The notes under the pieces were generated by a model. That model saw only the letters and a program-made list of their open reading frames with translations. It did not search any database and was not told the origin of the DNA. 64,000 bases of DNA. Origin: Thaumarchaeota archaeon SCGC AAA007-O23 (GTDB lineage Archaea; Thermoproteota; Nitrososphaeria; Nitrososphaerales; Nitrosopumilaceae). Within the stretch, counting starts at the first letter, position 1, and each line of letters starts with the position of its first letter. Positions 32,278 through 40,660 of the stretch are shown here, piece by piece. The stretch is from the NCBI GenBank assembly GCA_000402075.1, contig ARWO01000031.1:1-64000 (forward strand). Reading direction: 5' to 3'. The position numbers were made by a program, and so were the translations under genes.

Positions 32278-33225
32278 ATGATTACAAGTGTTAAGGTACG
32301 TGCACCGTCATCAACGGCAAATTTGGGTCCAGGTTTTGATGTGTTTGGTTTGGCATTGGATGCATTCTATGACGAAATAACGCTAAGTAAAACTAGCAAA
32401 TCCATCAGTACAAACAGACCTTGGCATGGAGTTAGAATACTAACAATGGATGATGTACCTAAAGACCCACAACAAAATACTGCTGGATTGGTAATCAAAT
32501 CAATGAAGCGAAAATTCAAAATAAAATCTGGAATTGAGATTAAAATTAAGAAAGGTGTACCAGCTGGATTTGGAATGGGAAGTAGTGCTGCTTCAGCTGT
32601 AGCAGCCGCGTTGGCGTTCAACAAATTATTTAGTCTAAAACTAGATAACAAAACGCTAATCAAGTGTGCTGGAATAGGAGAAAAAGCAAGTGCAGGAACT
32701 ATTCATTATGATAATGTTGCAGCATCATTACTGGGCGGGTTTGTAGTAGTAAAAACAAAACCTTTTGATGTTATTAGATTAGAACCGCCAAAAGATTTAG
32801 TCTTGTGTGTAGCTGTTCCAAAATTAAAGGTACCAAAGAAAAAGACAAAGGTCTCAAGAGCTGTAATTCCAAAGACAGTTAAATTATCAGATTTAACCGC
32901 AAATCTTTCGAACGCTGCTAATATTGTTTCTGGGTTTTTACTGAAAGATTCAGATCTTATTGGAAGATCTATTCAGGATGTAATCGTTGAGCCAGCTAGA
33001 AAACATTTGATCCCAGGTTTTTCAAAAGTAAAGAATAATGCACTTAATGCGGGAGCATTAGGTGTCACCATAAGTGGTGCAGGTCCATCTGTAATCGCTT
33101 TCTGTAAAAAATCTCAAAATCTAAAGAAGATTGGAAAATCTATGGAAAAAGGATTTAGTTCTGCAAAAGTGGGTTGCGACATAATTATTTGTAAACCTAG
33201 TACTGGTCCCAAGATTAGAGTTTGA
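32278..33225 (+). CDS. thrB: homoserine kinase
   Basis: GHMP kinase of 315 residues phosphorylating homoserine in threonine synthesis. Motifs are in order: VRAPSSTANLGPGFDVFGLA at the N-terminus, the ATP loop VPAGFGMGSSAASAVAAAL, and ALGVTISGAGPSVIAFC near the end. The start at 32278 (MITSVKVRAP) fits the family. The stop is 1 nt from the queC start, so the two may be cotranscribed, although the pathways are unrelated. Confidence 0.94.
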   Translation: MITSVKVRAPSSTANLGPGFDVFGLALDAFYDEITLSKTSKSISTNRPWHGVRILTMDDVPKDPQQNTAGLVIKSMKRKFKIKSGIEIKIKKGVPAGFGMGSSAASAVAAALAFNKLFSLKLDNKTLIKCAGIGEKASAGTIHYDNVAASLLGGFVVVKTKPFDVIRLEPPKDLVLCVAVPKLKVPKKKTKVSRAVIPKTVKLSDLTANLSNAANIVSGFLLKDSDLIGRSIQDVIVEPARKHLIPGFSKVKNNALNAGALGVTISGAGPSVIAFCKKSQNLKKIGKSMEKGFSSAKVGCDIIICKPSTGPKIRV

Positions 33226-33226
33226 A

Positions 33227-33904
33227 ATGAAAAAAGCAGTGGTAGTTTTTAGTGGTGGGATTGATTCTATCAGTACATGCACATATTTGAAGCAAAAATA
33301 TGAATTGTATGGAATTTCTTTTTTGTACGGTCAAAAAGCAAGTCAGGAAATAAAAAAGGCAAAGGCATTCGCAAAAATCCTCGGATTAAAAGATCACAAG
33401 ATTGTAGACATTAATTTCATGAAGAAATTGTATGGAAATACAAACGCACTTACAAGCTCGAAGAAAAAAATTCCTGGTAAATTTAATTATTCGATTGTTG
33501 TGCCTATCAGAAATGGGATTTTCCTATCGATTGCAACAGCATGGGCTTTTTCAATAAATGCTTCTTTAGTTGCATATGGTGCACACACAGGCGACAAAAA
33601 CTATCCAGATTGTAGACCAGCCTTTTCAAAAAAAATCGAGTCTTCGTTTAATCAGGGAGAAATTGATGGTATTAAATCAGGAATTCGAAAAAGGATAGAA
33701 ATTTGGTCACCATACAAGGCAAAACTATCAAAAAAGCAGTTATTAAAAAAAGGCTATGATGTTTTAGGAGATAAAATTTTCAACACTTGGAGTTGCTATA
33801 AAAATGGAAAAGTACAGTGTGGTAAATGTGAATCATGTAATAATCGAAAGGCTGCATTTCTTGAAGCGGGTATTGACGATAAAACGCTATATTCACTGGT
33901 TTAA
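33227..33904 (+). CDS. queC: 7-cyano-7-deazaguanine synthase QueC
   Basis: A 225-residue PP-loop enzyme converting 7-carboxy-7-deazaguanine to preQ0 with ATP and ammonia. The PP-loop is VVFSGGIDSIST. The zinc site is CGKCESCNNRKAAF near the C-terminus, preceded by TWSCYKNG. In archaea preQ0 is inserted at tRNA G15 on the way to archaeosine. folE and queE, earlier steps of the pathway, lie 2-3 kb downstream on the other strand. The last 12 nt overlap a convergent hypothetical gene. Confidence 0.93.
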   Translation: MKKAVVVFSGGIDSISTCTYLKQKYELYGISFLYGQKASQEIKKAKAFAKILGLKDHKIVDINFMKKLYGNTNALTSSKKKIPGKFNYSIVVPIRNGIFLSIATAWAFSINASLVAYGAHTGDKNYPDCRPAFSKKIESSFNQGEIDGIKSGIRKRIEIWSPYKAKLSKKQLLKKGYDVLGDKIFNTWSCYKNGKVQCGKCESCNNRKAAFLEAGIDDKTLYSLV

Positions 33905-34159
33905 TTTTGAGACAAACTTTCTAATTTCTTTTCCTTTCACAATGGCCTTTCCAAGTCGCCTTAGATCTTTTTCATCTATCATTAGCGGTGATCTGCTGAA
34001 TCGTCCATGCGAATAGGAACAGAATCGTAATAACTTGTCACCGTTATCAAACTCTAACAGCTGAATTGTAGGTTCGTGATATTGAGAAGATATTGAAACT
34101 TCATCTATAACCATGCCTTTACCCCATGGCATTTTGAATGGTCTTGGAATTTTTCTCAT
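33893..34159 (-). CDS. hypothetical protein, 88 aa
   Basis: A basic soluble protein (MRKIPRPFKMPWGKGMVIDE). It looks like a compact beta-rich N-terminal half with EFDNGDKLLRFCSYSHGRFSR, then a helical C-terminal half. No known motif. The 3' end overlaps queC by 12 nt. It may be conserved in thaumarchaea judging from ordered composition, but this was not searched. Confidence 0.55.
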   Translation of the reverse strand: MRKIPRPFKMPWGKGMVIDEVSISSQYHEPTIQLLEFDNGDKLLRFCSYSHGRFSRSPLMIDEKDLRRLGKAIVKGKEIRKFVSKLNQ

Positions 34160-34227
34160 TTCATATAATGTTACGGTGTTTCTGATAAACCTGATCGTAT
34201 TTGGTGAATTTTTAAAAAAAAAGAAGT

Positions 34228-34473
34228 TTAGAGGGTAAGTGTTGAAGTTCCTCTGTTTGTGGTTATTTTTTGACCTTTCAAAGAAGGTTGTGAAACAGCA
34301 GGGATATCTTTGGCCTGAATTGTAGCAGTTCCTCTCTGTGTGCTAAGGACTGTATCGGCGCCAGATACATCTAATCGCTCTTTTTGTAGTTTCTGGGCTT
34401 CTTGTGTGAATTTCCCAAAGGTAGCGTTGATGTTCTGTGTTGCTGTTCCTCTATTTGTGGTTAATTTTACCAT
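34228..34473 (-). CDS. small repeat protein with three TxRGTxT motifs, 81 aa
   Basis: An 81-residue low-complexity protein rich in Thr, Gln and Lys and lacking Cys, Trp and Tyr. The octapeptide TTNRGTAT occurs at 5-12, STQRGTAT at 44-51 and TTNRGTST at 71-78, with a Lys/Gln-rich helix between the first two. No family recognised. It is flanked by a short AT-rich region containing a likely promoter near 34500 on the minus strand. Function unknown. Confidence 0.6.
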   Translation of the reverse strand: MVKLTTNRGTATQNINATFGKFTQEAQKLQKERLDVSGADTVLSTQRGTATIQAKDIPAVSQPSLKGQKITTNRGTSTLTL

Positions 34474-34592
34474 GGTATAGTATTTTTTTTGTTTATGATA
34501 TATTGTGGTAAGCTTGAATTGTGTTATTACATATACACAGCTTACTTTTCATATACAAAACACATTGACAATTACATTATTTTTTATTACGT

Positions 34593-35411
34593 GTGCAAAT
34601 CATGCTTTGTGTGGAATACTACAATAGAGTAGCGGAGAATTTCTTAGAACTTGCCAGCACCCAAAGATTACATTTACTATTCAAGCTTATGGAAAGAAGT
34701 CGCAAAAGGATAGAACCGTTAGCTAAGGAGCTTGGTGCAACAAAGCAGGAAGTTCATAGAAATTTAGTGCGGTTGGGGCATAGTGGTCTGATCTCAAAGG
34801 ACAGAGAAGGAAAATACACATTGACTACTTTTGGTCGTGCCTCATGCCTGCAGATATCTACTACATTATTCTTATCACAACATTTGAATTATTTTGAAAA
34901 GCATGATTTTGGCGATATCCCTCACAAGTATATCATGAGAAGTGGTCAGCTGGCATTTGGCACACAAATCAAAGGTATTACAAAAACCCTAGAAAAATGG
35001 AAAAATATCTACAAAAATGCTGATGAATATATTTATGAAATTTTGTCAGAGATACCAGGTGATCTTTTTGCTCCTCTCACAAAAAAAGTAAAAGCCGGTA
35101 TCAAATCTAGATACATTGTTTCAGAATTTGCGAGTGTTCCTCAAGGCAGAAAAGCGGAACTAAAGAAATCTGGTTTTAACAAACTAATTGAAAAGGGCCT
35201 AATTGAAAGAAAGATGAGAAAATATGTTAAAGTGATCATAGTTTTAAACGAAAAAGAAGCATGTGTTTGTTTTCCTAATCTTAACGGAGAAGCTGATCTT
35301 ACTGAAATGTTCTATGGTGATGATTACCAGTTTCATGAATGGTGCCTTGATTACTTTAAAGATTGTTGGTCTGACGCTGACCTCTTTATAGAAAGTAAGT
35401 TAAAAGAATAG
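34593..35411 (+). CDS. winged-helix transcriptional regulator with C-terminal sensor domain
   Basis: A 272-residue protein. Start GTG at 34593 or ATG at 34602. Residues about 20-85 form an HTH (FKLMERSRKRIEPLAKELGA, EVHRNLVRLGHSGLIS) with a wing (DREGKYTLTTFG). The rest resembles the FilR1/DUF1724-type domain of archaeal regulators (ISEIP-like GDLFAPL region, followed by RYIVSEFASVPQGR and a final acidic helix). Ligand and targets unknown. It is divergent from the TxRGTxT repeat gene and could regulate it. Confidence 0.75.
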   Translation: MQIMLCVEYYNRVAENFLELASTQRLHLLFKLMERSRKRIEPLAKELGATKQEVHRNLVRLGHSGLISKDREGKYTLTTFGRASCLQISTTLFLSQHLNYFEKHDFGDIPHKYIMRSGQLAFGTQIKGITKTLEKWKNIYKNADEYIYEILSEIPGDLFAPLTKKVKAGIKSRYIVSEFASVPQGRKAELKKSGFNKLIEKGLIERKMRKYVKVIIVLNEKEACVCFPNLNGEADLTEMFYGDDYQFHEWCLDYFKDCWSDADLFIESKLKE

Positions 35412-35416
35412 TGTAA

Positions 35417-35743
35417 TTATCGGTTTCCTAGAATTGGTTTTTTAAGAACAAATCCTCGAATGAGTAAATACCATCCAATAAACACGCCACCAACAATGCT
35501 CCAGTATATCCAATTTAGTAATCCCGTATCAGACATTTTTTCCTCTGATGGGGCACACTTAGACAGCCATGATACCTGTTCACAAAGTAAAAGATTCTTT
35601 TCGCCAACCATTTGATCAACTGTCGGTATTATTTGAAATGCAATTAGATTTGCAATCGCAAATACTATCGCAAATTCAATAAGATACCAAGTAAAACCTG
35701 GCCAAGATTCCTTTGGAATATGAGCGTTATCGCGTCCTACCAC
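35417..35743 (-). CDS. small membrane protein, 108 aa
   Basis: Two predicted membrane segments: about 16-40 (FTWYLIEFAIVFAIANLIAF) and about 78-100 (NWIYWSIVGGVFIGWYLLI). They are separated by a loop with two cysteines (LLCEQVSWLSKCAPS) that could form a disulfide outside. No family recognised. It follows folE on the same strand after 32 nt. Confidence 0.6.
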   Translation of the reverse strand: MVGRDNAHIPKESWPGFTWYLIEFAIVFAIANLIAFQIIPTVDQMVGEKNLLLCEQVSWLSKCAPSEEKMSDTGLLNWIYWSIVGGVFIGWYLLIRGFVLKKPILGNR

Positions 35744-35775
35744 AAATCGAATCTAACTAATGATTATTTATCTTT

Positions 35776-36342
35776 TCAGGAATTTTGTGTAAAAAATGTT
35801 TTTGAGGGATTTTTAATAATATTTATGACGTTTTCTTTTTCTTCTTTTTTCTCATAAATACCTCTAAATGCAGCAGAAGACACAGATGCGTTATTTTTTA
35901 CGCCTCTCATCTTCATACAAAGGTGTTCAGCCTCTGTAATTACAGCAACTCCTTTTACTCCTTGAGAATACAACTCGTCTGCTATGTTTTTTGTCATTCT
36001 TTCTTGTATTTGTAATCTTCTTGAATATTTTTCAACCAAGCGGACTAGTTTAGAAATTCCAAAAACTCTGCCGTTTGGAGAATAAGCGAGCTGGATCTTC
36101 CCAAAAAATGGTAATATGTGATGTTCACACATAGAGTAAAATTGAATGTCTCTTACTACTACGACCTCTGAGTCTTCTGAAAATTGTACTGATAGTTCAG
36201 AATTAGAATCATAACCGCTAAAAATTTCCTTGTATGAATCTGCTACGCGTTCAGGTGTTTTAGTTAATCCTTCTCTAGTAGGATCCTCACCTATTTCGAC
36301 GATTAATTCCCTAACAAGTTTTTTGATTCTTTCCTCATCCAT
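35776..36342 (-). CDS. folE: GTP cyclohydrolase I
   Basis: A 188-residue type IA GTP cyclohydrolase. LIVEIGEDPTREGLTKTPER, the zinc ligands in YSMCEHHILPF and LCMKMRGVK, and GRVFGISKLVRLVEKYSRRL are all canonical. It makes 7,8-dihydroneopterin triphosphate, the entry to the 7-deazaguanine (archaeosine) route and to pterins. It lies 76 nt downstream of queE in the same orientation; queC is on the other strand at 33.2 kb, while queD is not in the window. Confidence 0.95.
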   Translation of the reverse strand: MDEERIKKLVRELIVEIGEDPTREGLTKTPERVADSYKEIFSGYDSNSELSVQFSEDSEVVVVRDIQFYSMCEHHILPFFGKIQLAYSPNGRVFGISKLVRLVEKYSRRLQIQERMTKNIADELYSQGVKGVAVITEAEHLCMKMRGVKNNASVSSAAFRGIYEKKEEKENVINIIKNPSKTFFTQNS

Positions 36343-36418
36343 AAGAATACAAATTCTGAAAACTGGCTCTGTATTTATATCTCATCGCTTAGATGCTTCG
36401 TAGACTGAAGGAACAAGC

Positions 36419-37132
36419 TTACGGAGCAGAAATTATTTTATGTAATTGTGGTACTACTCTAACTTCGTCATAATATGGATAGACATTATCATAAAACACC
36501 AATAATTGTTCTAAAGTTGGTTCAGAGAGACTGGTTGTTGGTTGGATAATAAACCCAGAAATGTCTTCTTTGGAAATAATTTTAAAAATTTGGTCTAAAA
36601 GTTCCTTAAATGATCTTAATTCAGTTTTTGAGCTGACAACTATCTTGATGTAAGTTGTTTTTTTAGCCTCTATTGCTGCCTTGAGGCATTCAAGTGTATT
36701 TTTAATTAAATTAGGATAATGTTTTTCGTCAATAAATTCTGAATCTATTGTTTTGAACTCAATTTTAACAAAATCAATAGATGGTAAAACATATAGAAAT
36801 TTTTTTGAATCAAAACATGCAGATTCCAAGTATGTAGAAACACCATGAGCTTTAACATGTTTTGCAAGTTCATTGACAGCCTCATATTGAATGAGTGGTT
36901 CGCCTCCAGTAAAGTTAACCTTGTAAGTGTTATCTTGCAGATTATTGTCTATTAGATCACATGCTTCAGTAATTGAATATTCTTTACCGGAATCTAATGG
37001 AAGCGCATCCAACGTATCACAATAAAAACAAGTGTAAGGACATCCTGCAAGCCTGACAAATAGAGTTTTGGTACCATAAAGTATTCCCTCTCCCTCAATA
37101 GATGTGAAAATTTCAAAAATTCTAGTTTTCAA
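36419..37132 (-). CDS. queE: 7-carboxy-7-deazaguanine synthase QueE
   Basis: Radical SAM enzyme of 237 residues. It begins with TRIFEIFTSIEGEGILYGTK and has the cluster motif GCPYTCFYCDT (C-X3-C-X2-C), then VNFTGGEPLIQ. It converts 6-carboxytetrahydropterin to 7-carboxy-7-deazaguanine, the substrate of QueC. The orientation and short gap suggest a queE-folE unit. The C-terminus (RVVPQLHKII) fits the family. Confidence 0.93.
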   Translation of the reverse strand: MKTRIFEIFTSIEGEGILYGTKTLFVRLAGCPYTCFYCDTLDALPLDSGKEYSITEACDLIDNNLQDNTYKVNFTGGEPLIQYEAVNELAKHVKAHGVSTYLESACFDSKKFLYVLPSIDFVKIEFKTIDSEFIDEKHYPNLIKNTLECLKAAIEAKKTTYIKIVVSSKTELRSFKELLDQIFKIISKEDISGFIIQPTTSLSEPTLEQLLVFYDNVYPYYDEVRVVPQLHKIISAP

Positions 37133-37192
37133 ACATTTTTTCTAACAATACTGGTTATTTATTTAATCTGAAAATTAAATGAAGTTTGGTTG

Positions 37193-37387
37193 TTACGCCG
37201 TTACTGGTTGTTTAGTATAAAACAGTCCAGCTATGAATAAGATGACGCCTATAATACCAATTAAACTTCCAATGAATTCAACCGTTTCTTTGACATCTCC
37301 AACAAGCGGTGCCCAAAAAACTGCAATAAAAAAGCCTGTAACAATCATTGGAATTCCAATTCCAACGGTGATTTGTTTTGATGCCAT
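37193..37387 (-). CDS. small membrane protein, 64 aa
   Basis: Two membrane helices: about 8-28 (GIGIPMIVTGFFIAVFWAPL) and about 38-58 (IGSLIGIIGVILFIAGLFY). The termini are short and polar. No motif recognised. It stands alone between queE and the coiled-coil secreted protein, all on the minus strand. Confidence 0.6.
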   Translation of the reverse strand: MASKQITVGIGIPMIVTGFFIAVFWAPLVGDVKETVEFIGSLIGIIGVILFIAGLFYTKQPVTA

Positions 37388-37420
37388 GTTGTCAATTACT
37401 GATAAAATTGTATATGAAGT

Positions 37421-38491
37421 TTATGATGAAACATAAATTAGTTTTTCAACTTTCAGCAACAGGTCTTTGATTGTTTGGATCTTTTTTCCAATTGTTAAAT
37501 CGAGGTATTTGGCATTAGTTCCGCCTGGAGCGTTTTCCAAGTCTTTTATGTCCTGTTTAGCCTTTTCAATAAGATTAAAAGCCTTTTTGAGGAAATGCTC
37601 TGCTGCGCTGTTTTCCTTTAGATCACCAGCAAGACTTTGGGCTTTCTTTTCAAGCGGAACAAGTAATGACTGTAATCTTAAAAGTCCAGCCTGGCTAGTT
37701 TCTTTTACCTGTTCAACTTTTTGTTGATGAATAATAATAATTTTGAATTGATATTTTATTTGGCTGGTAGTGTTTGCTTGTAAAAGTTGAAGATGAGATT
37801 GTTGCAAGTCATTGGCGGTTTTTTCTAAGCCAAATGTCTTAGCTTGAAGTATTAGGCTGGTAATCCTCTCTGCATGTTTTTGCACAAACTGTTTTGCCTT
37901 GTGGATTCTGTTCTGTTCGCTGATTTCATATAACAATTTCTGAATTTGTTTGCCTTCTGATGAAATCTTACTAAGGACCTCCTTGGTTTGTTCTATGCTG
38001 CCTTTTGCAATGTTTGCCTTAGCCAAAGCAAGTAATTGATCTATCTGTTCAAAATCTACATCTGTATTTAGTTTGGCTGATATCAACTTTAATTTTTTGA
38101 TATTGTTTTCATATTTCTTAATTGTTTGGCTGTGGACAGAAGTTACCATCTGTGGTGTTTCCTGCGATTCGTTTTCTGAAATTGCTAAACTAGCATGTTT
38201 GAAGGCAATCATGGCGGAAATAAAGTGTTGTTTTGCTGACTTGGTATCTCCATTTTCTACAGCTTGGGTTAACAGAACTGTTTCTCTTGAACCCTCATCA
38301 TAGAAATCATAAACTTTTTGTGAAATATTGTCCAGTTTATCAATATCATTTTTGATATGTTCTTTTGTGTTCTGAATTATTTTTACGAGTATGTCAAGCT
38401 GAGAGTCTGCATATATGATATTAGGAATAGTAACAAAACCCATGCTTACAATCAAAAATAATGAGAAAAAGACAAGTAGTTTGTTCATCAT
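37421..38491 (-). CDS. secreted helical/coiled-coil protein
   Basis: A 356-residue protein. A signal peptide spans about 1-29 (LLVFFSLFLIVSMGFVTIP), followed by almost continuous amphipathic helix rich in Lys, Gln and Leu. No catalytic motif and no C-terminal anchor are visible, so it may be free in the pseudoperiplasm. Its ATG overlaps the stop of the membrane-tethered winged-helix gene by 4 nt, so it is cotranslated and may be the functional partner or target. Confidence 0.65.
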   Translation of the reverse strand: MMNKLLVFFSLFLIVSMGFVTIPNIIYADSQLDILVKIIQNTKEHIKNDIDKLDNISQKVYDFYDEGSRETVLLTQAVENGDTKSAKQHFISAMIAFKHASLAISENESQETPQMVTSVHSQTIKKYENNIKKLKLISAKLNTDVDFEQIDQLLALAKANIAKGSIEQTKEVLSKISSEGKQIQKLLYEISEQNRIHKAKQFVQKHAERITSLILQAKTFGLEKTANDLQQSHLQLLQANTTSQIKYQFKIIIIHQQKVEQVKETSQAGLLRLQSLLVPLEKKAQSLAGDLKENSAAEHFLKKAFNLIEKAKQDIKDLENAPGGTNAKYLDLTIGKKIQTIKDLLLKVEKLIYVSS

Positions 38492-39417
38492 GCATCCTCC
38501 AATTTACTTTTTAATTTTACAATATTCTGCAAATCTTTCTTCTCAATTTCTATAATTCCCTGCCTTTCAAGCCGTTTAACAGCCCTCCACATTGTGGTGC
38601 GTGGTTGAAGGAATTTCTTTCGTAGTTCACTTTCATAAGCTTGACCACCATTTGCCGAGATGAAATTAATTATCTCCTTATCGTCTTCTCTTAGATCCTG
38701 TTTTACTTTGAAAATTGCTTCTGGATCAAGGCTTTGTGGTTTAGGTTGTTCATCTTTCTGAATTGTTACAGATGGTTCAATTCTAGATGATTGTCTTTTT
38801 ATAATTACGATTGCAGCCACGATCGCAACAGCCGCTATACCGCCAATATACAGGATTAAAGAGTTACTAGCTGTACTGTCTTCCTGAATTGGTTGTACGG
38901 ATTGAGCGGAAGCTAATGTGCTAATGTAATAGCTGATGTTTGTTTGGCCTGGAGGGAAAGTTAGATATGATTGCTGGTTATCTACCTGCATACTAAGCGG
39001 GAAATTACCCATTTCGACGATCACCGAATCTTTTGGTGTTAGTAATGAATATTGTACAGGTGCGTCTATAGCAAACGCCCATATTTTTCCAGTTTTTGAA
39101 ACCAAGTCCTGCGTATCATAATCAATAGAGATATGTGATGCACCAAATGTTTCTATTACAACTGAATTATGATTAATCTCATTTGATAGTAAAAACCCGT
39201 CTTCATCAGTAATTGTAATATTTTCTATCATTTCTCCAAAAAGTTCAACCATGATTTCCAGTTTTAGTGGATCCACATCTAATTCATAAAAAACATGAGT
39301 TGAGCCATCTGGATAAATGGTGAAATCAAGGGTTCGACTAGAACCAAAGGATTGCTGGATTGGTGCGCTTAATGCTACAAGCACCAGACCTATCACAACT
39401 ATTGGTATTCTTACCAT
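38488..39417 (-). CDS. membrane-tethered winged-helix protein with extracytoplasmic domain
   Basis: Start ATG at 39417 (MVRIPIVVIGLVLVALSAP) puts a signal peptide at the N-terminus. In-frame ATGs at 39453 and 39504 are alternatives but cross a run of eight G. Next is a beta-rich outside domain, a membrane helix (LILYIGGIAAVAIVAAIVII) and a cytosolic linker. The C-terminal winged helix (SANGGQAYESELRKKF, RTTMWRAVKRLERQGIIEIE) completes it. The layout suggests a one-component signal transducer that senses outside and binds DNA inside. It sits in an operon with an upstream wHTH gene and a downstream secreted protein. Confidence 0.7.
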   Translation of the reverse strand: MVRIPIVVIGLVLVALSAPIQQSFGSSRTLDFTIYPDGSTHVFYELDVDPLKLEIMVELFGEMIENITITDEDGFLLSNEINHNSVVIETFGASHISIDYDTQDLVSKTGKIWAFAIDAPVQYSLLTPKDSVIVEMGNFPLSMQVDNQQSYLTFPPGQTNISYYISTLASAQSVQPIQEDSTASNSLILYIGGIAAVAIVAAIVIIKRQSSRIEPSVTIQKDEQPKPQSLDPEAIFKVKQDLREDDKEIINFISANGGQAYESELRKKFLQPRTTMWRAVKRLERQGIIEIEKKDLQNIVKLKSKLEDA

Positions 39418-39507
39418 CGTTGAGAGGATATCCGTATTCCTTACCAAAAGCATTTCCCCCCCCGGAGATTGATGTTTTTGTGCAACTATTTGTTGCAAAT
39501 TCATAGC

Positions 39508-39795
39508 CTAATACCTTAGATTCATGGATTCAATGAGATTTTGAAACTTTTGGAATTCTTGGATAAATTCATGACCTTTTTCAGTAATTCTGAAAAGTCT
39601 GTTTCTATCTAGTCTTTCCGATTGCATCAAGCCTGCATTGATTAGCTTCTCACATTTGTCTAATACTGCATAGTGAGAGAGGTTTGCTTTTCGAGATATT
39701 GCAGATACAATAACTCCTCTTTGACCTCCATCCATGGTTACATCTAGGATATCACCCATGATTCCCATTTCTGATCTGTACTGTTGTTTTGACAT
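39508..39795 (-). CDS. winged-helix transcriptional regulator, 95 aa
   Basis: A small single-domain wHTH protein: DILDVTMDGGQRGVIVSAIS, recognition-helix region RKANLSHYAVLDKCEKLINA, and wing SERLDRNRLFRITEKG, with a final helix that may dimerise. It resembles archaeal ArsR/MarR-like regulators. It is the first gene of a three-gene operon with the tethered winged-helix protein. Direct repeats (39844-39864) lie just upstream and may be its operator. Confidence 0.75.
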   Translation of the reverse strand: MSKQQYRSEMGIMGDILDVTMDGGQRGVIVSAISRKANLSHYAVLDKCEKLINAGLMQSERLDRNRLFRITEKGHEFIQEFQKFQNLIESMNLRY

Positions 39796-39843
39796 GTCAT
39801 ATTATGGATCTAGGGTGTTTATGAGGAACATTCTGAAACACCG

Positions 39844-39864
39844 TAGCGGAACGCATAGCGGAAC
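39844..39864. repeat. 12-nt-spaced direct repeat TAGCGGAAC upstream of the wHTH operon
   Basis: TAGCGGAAC occurs at 39844-39852 and 39856-39864 in the 184-nt gap between divergent genes, with related GGAAC and GAAACAC elements at 39824-39842. The spacing of 12 nt is close to one helical turn, as in operators. It may be bound by the adjacent winged-helix regulator. Inference from position. Confidence 0.4.
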
Positions 39865-39979
39865 ACGTTTTTTTGCGTCAAAATTTGCCTAAAATTGGCA
39901 TTTTCTCTGCGGGGGCGAAAATCCAAGATTTTTGGTGTTTGCCATAACTTTTATCTTGTTGAATTGATTTATTGAATCA

Positions 39980-40510
39980 ATGGGCTTGTTTGATGTTTTC
40001 AAGGATAAAGATGAAGATGAAAATTCTGGTGGAATGGCTGAAGAAACTCCTAGTTTTGAACCTGAACCAATAGCAGAGAGCAGAGATGAAACTCCTGCTA
40101 CAGAACCTGTTGAAGAAACAACATCGTATTCACAAACTGAAACGGGAGTACAAAGTCAGCTTGGAATAGAACAATTGATGGATAAACGATTCAAGTTAGG
40201 AGAGGCTATTGACTATGTTGCAACCATGATTAAAGAATTAAGGGATAAACGAACAGGTTTGGTAAAAAGCATTGAAGATGAATCAGTTGATATTAGAAAT
40301 TTGAAAGAAAAGCTTACGAAGATAAATCAATTCATACAAGACGAAAATGAAGGGTTGCAAGAACTGACTAGAAAACGATCTGAGGTGGAAAAAGATGCGG
40401 ACGATGTCGGCAATATAGTTTACAGCCTAAAAGATAAAGTTTCAGAAATTGACAAAATAGTAGCTGACGAGGCTAGTAAAATTAAGAGTTTTAAAGATTC
40501 TAGAAGTTAA
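39980..40510 (+). CDS. coiled-coil protein, 176 aa
   Basis: The N-terminal 60 residues are acidic and disordered (MGLFDVFKDKDEDENSGG, then Glu/Thr/Pro-rich). A continuous coiled coil of about 110 residues follows (DKRFKLGEAIDYVATMIKEL, KLTKINQFIQDENEGLQEL). No transmembrane segment or motif is seen. A TATA-like TAACTTTTATC precedes it by about 35 nt. It ends overlapping the small zinc-ribbon gene by 4 nt, convergent. Possibly a structural or cell-organisation protein; not identified. Confidence 0.6.
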   Translation: MGLFDVFKDKDEDENSGGMAEETPSFEPEPIAESRDETPATEPVEETTSYSQTETGVQSQLGIEQLMDKRFKLGEAIDYVATMIKELRDKRTGLVKSIEDESVDIRNLKEKLTKINQFIQDENEGLQELTRKRSEVEKDADDVGNIVYSLKDKVSEIDKIVADEASKIKSFKDSRS

Positions 40511-40650
40511 GAAAATACTGATTCTTTTATTTGTCGTTTTTCTCCACAGTTTGTACAAAATATATCATCTGTAGAAATCATAGATTCACAATTTGTACAA
40601 ATTGAACCGGGTTTCTCTGGAGTTGAAGTTTTGAACCAATTGTGTAGCAT
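40507..40650 (-). CDS. 47-aa zinc-ribbon protein downstream of cdvB
   Basis: ATG at 40650, stop TAA at 40509-40507. It begins MLHNWFKTSTPEKPGSICTN and contains two CTNC pairs (Cys18/Cys21 and Cys32/Cys35), a complete small zinc ribbon, then a basic end. It starts 10 nt after the cdvB stop on the same strand, so cotranscription with cdvB is likely. The four well-spaced cysteines make it a convincing gene despite its size. Function unknown. Confidence 0.72.
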   Translation of the reverse strand: MLHNWFKTSTPEKPGSICTNCESMISTDDIFCTNCGEKRQIKESVFS

Positions 40651-40660
40651 CTAAAATCAC

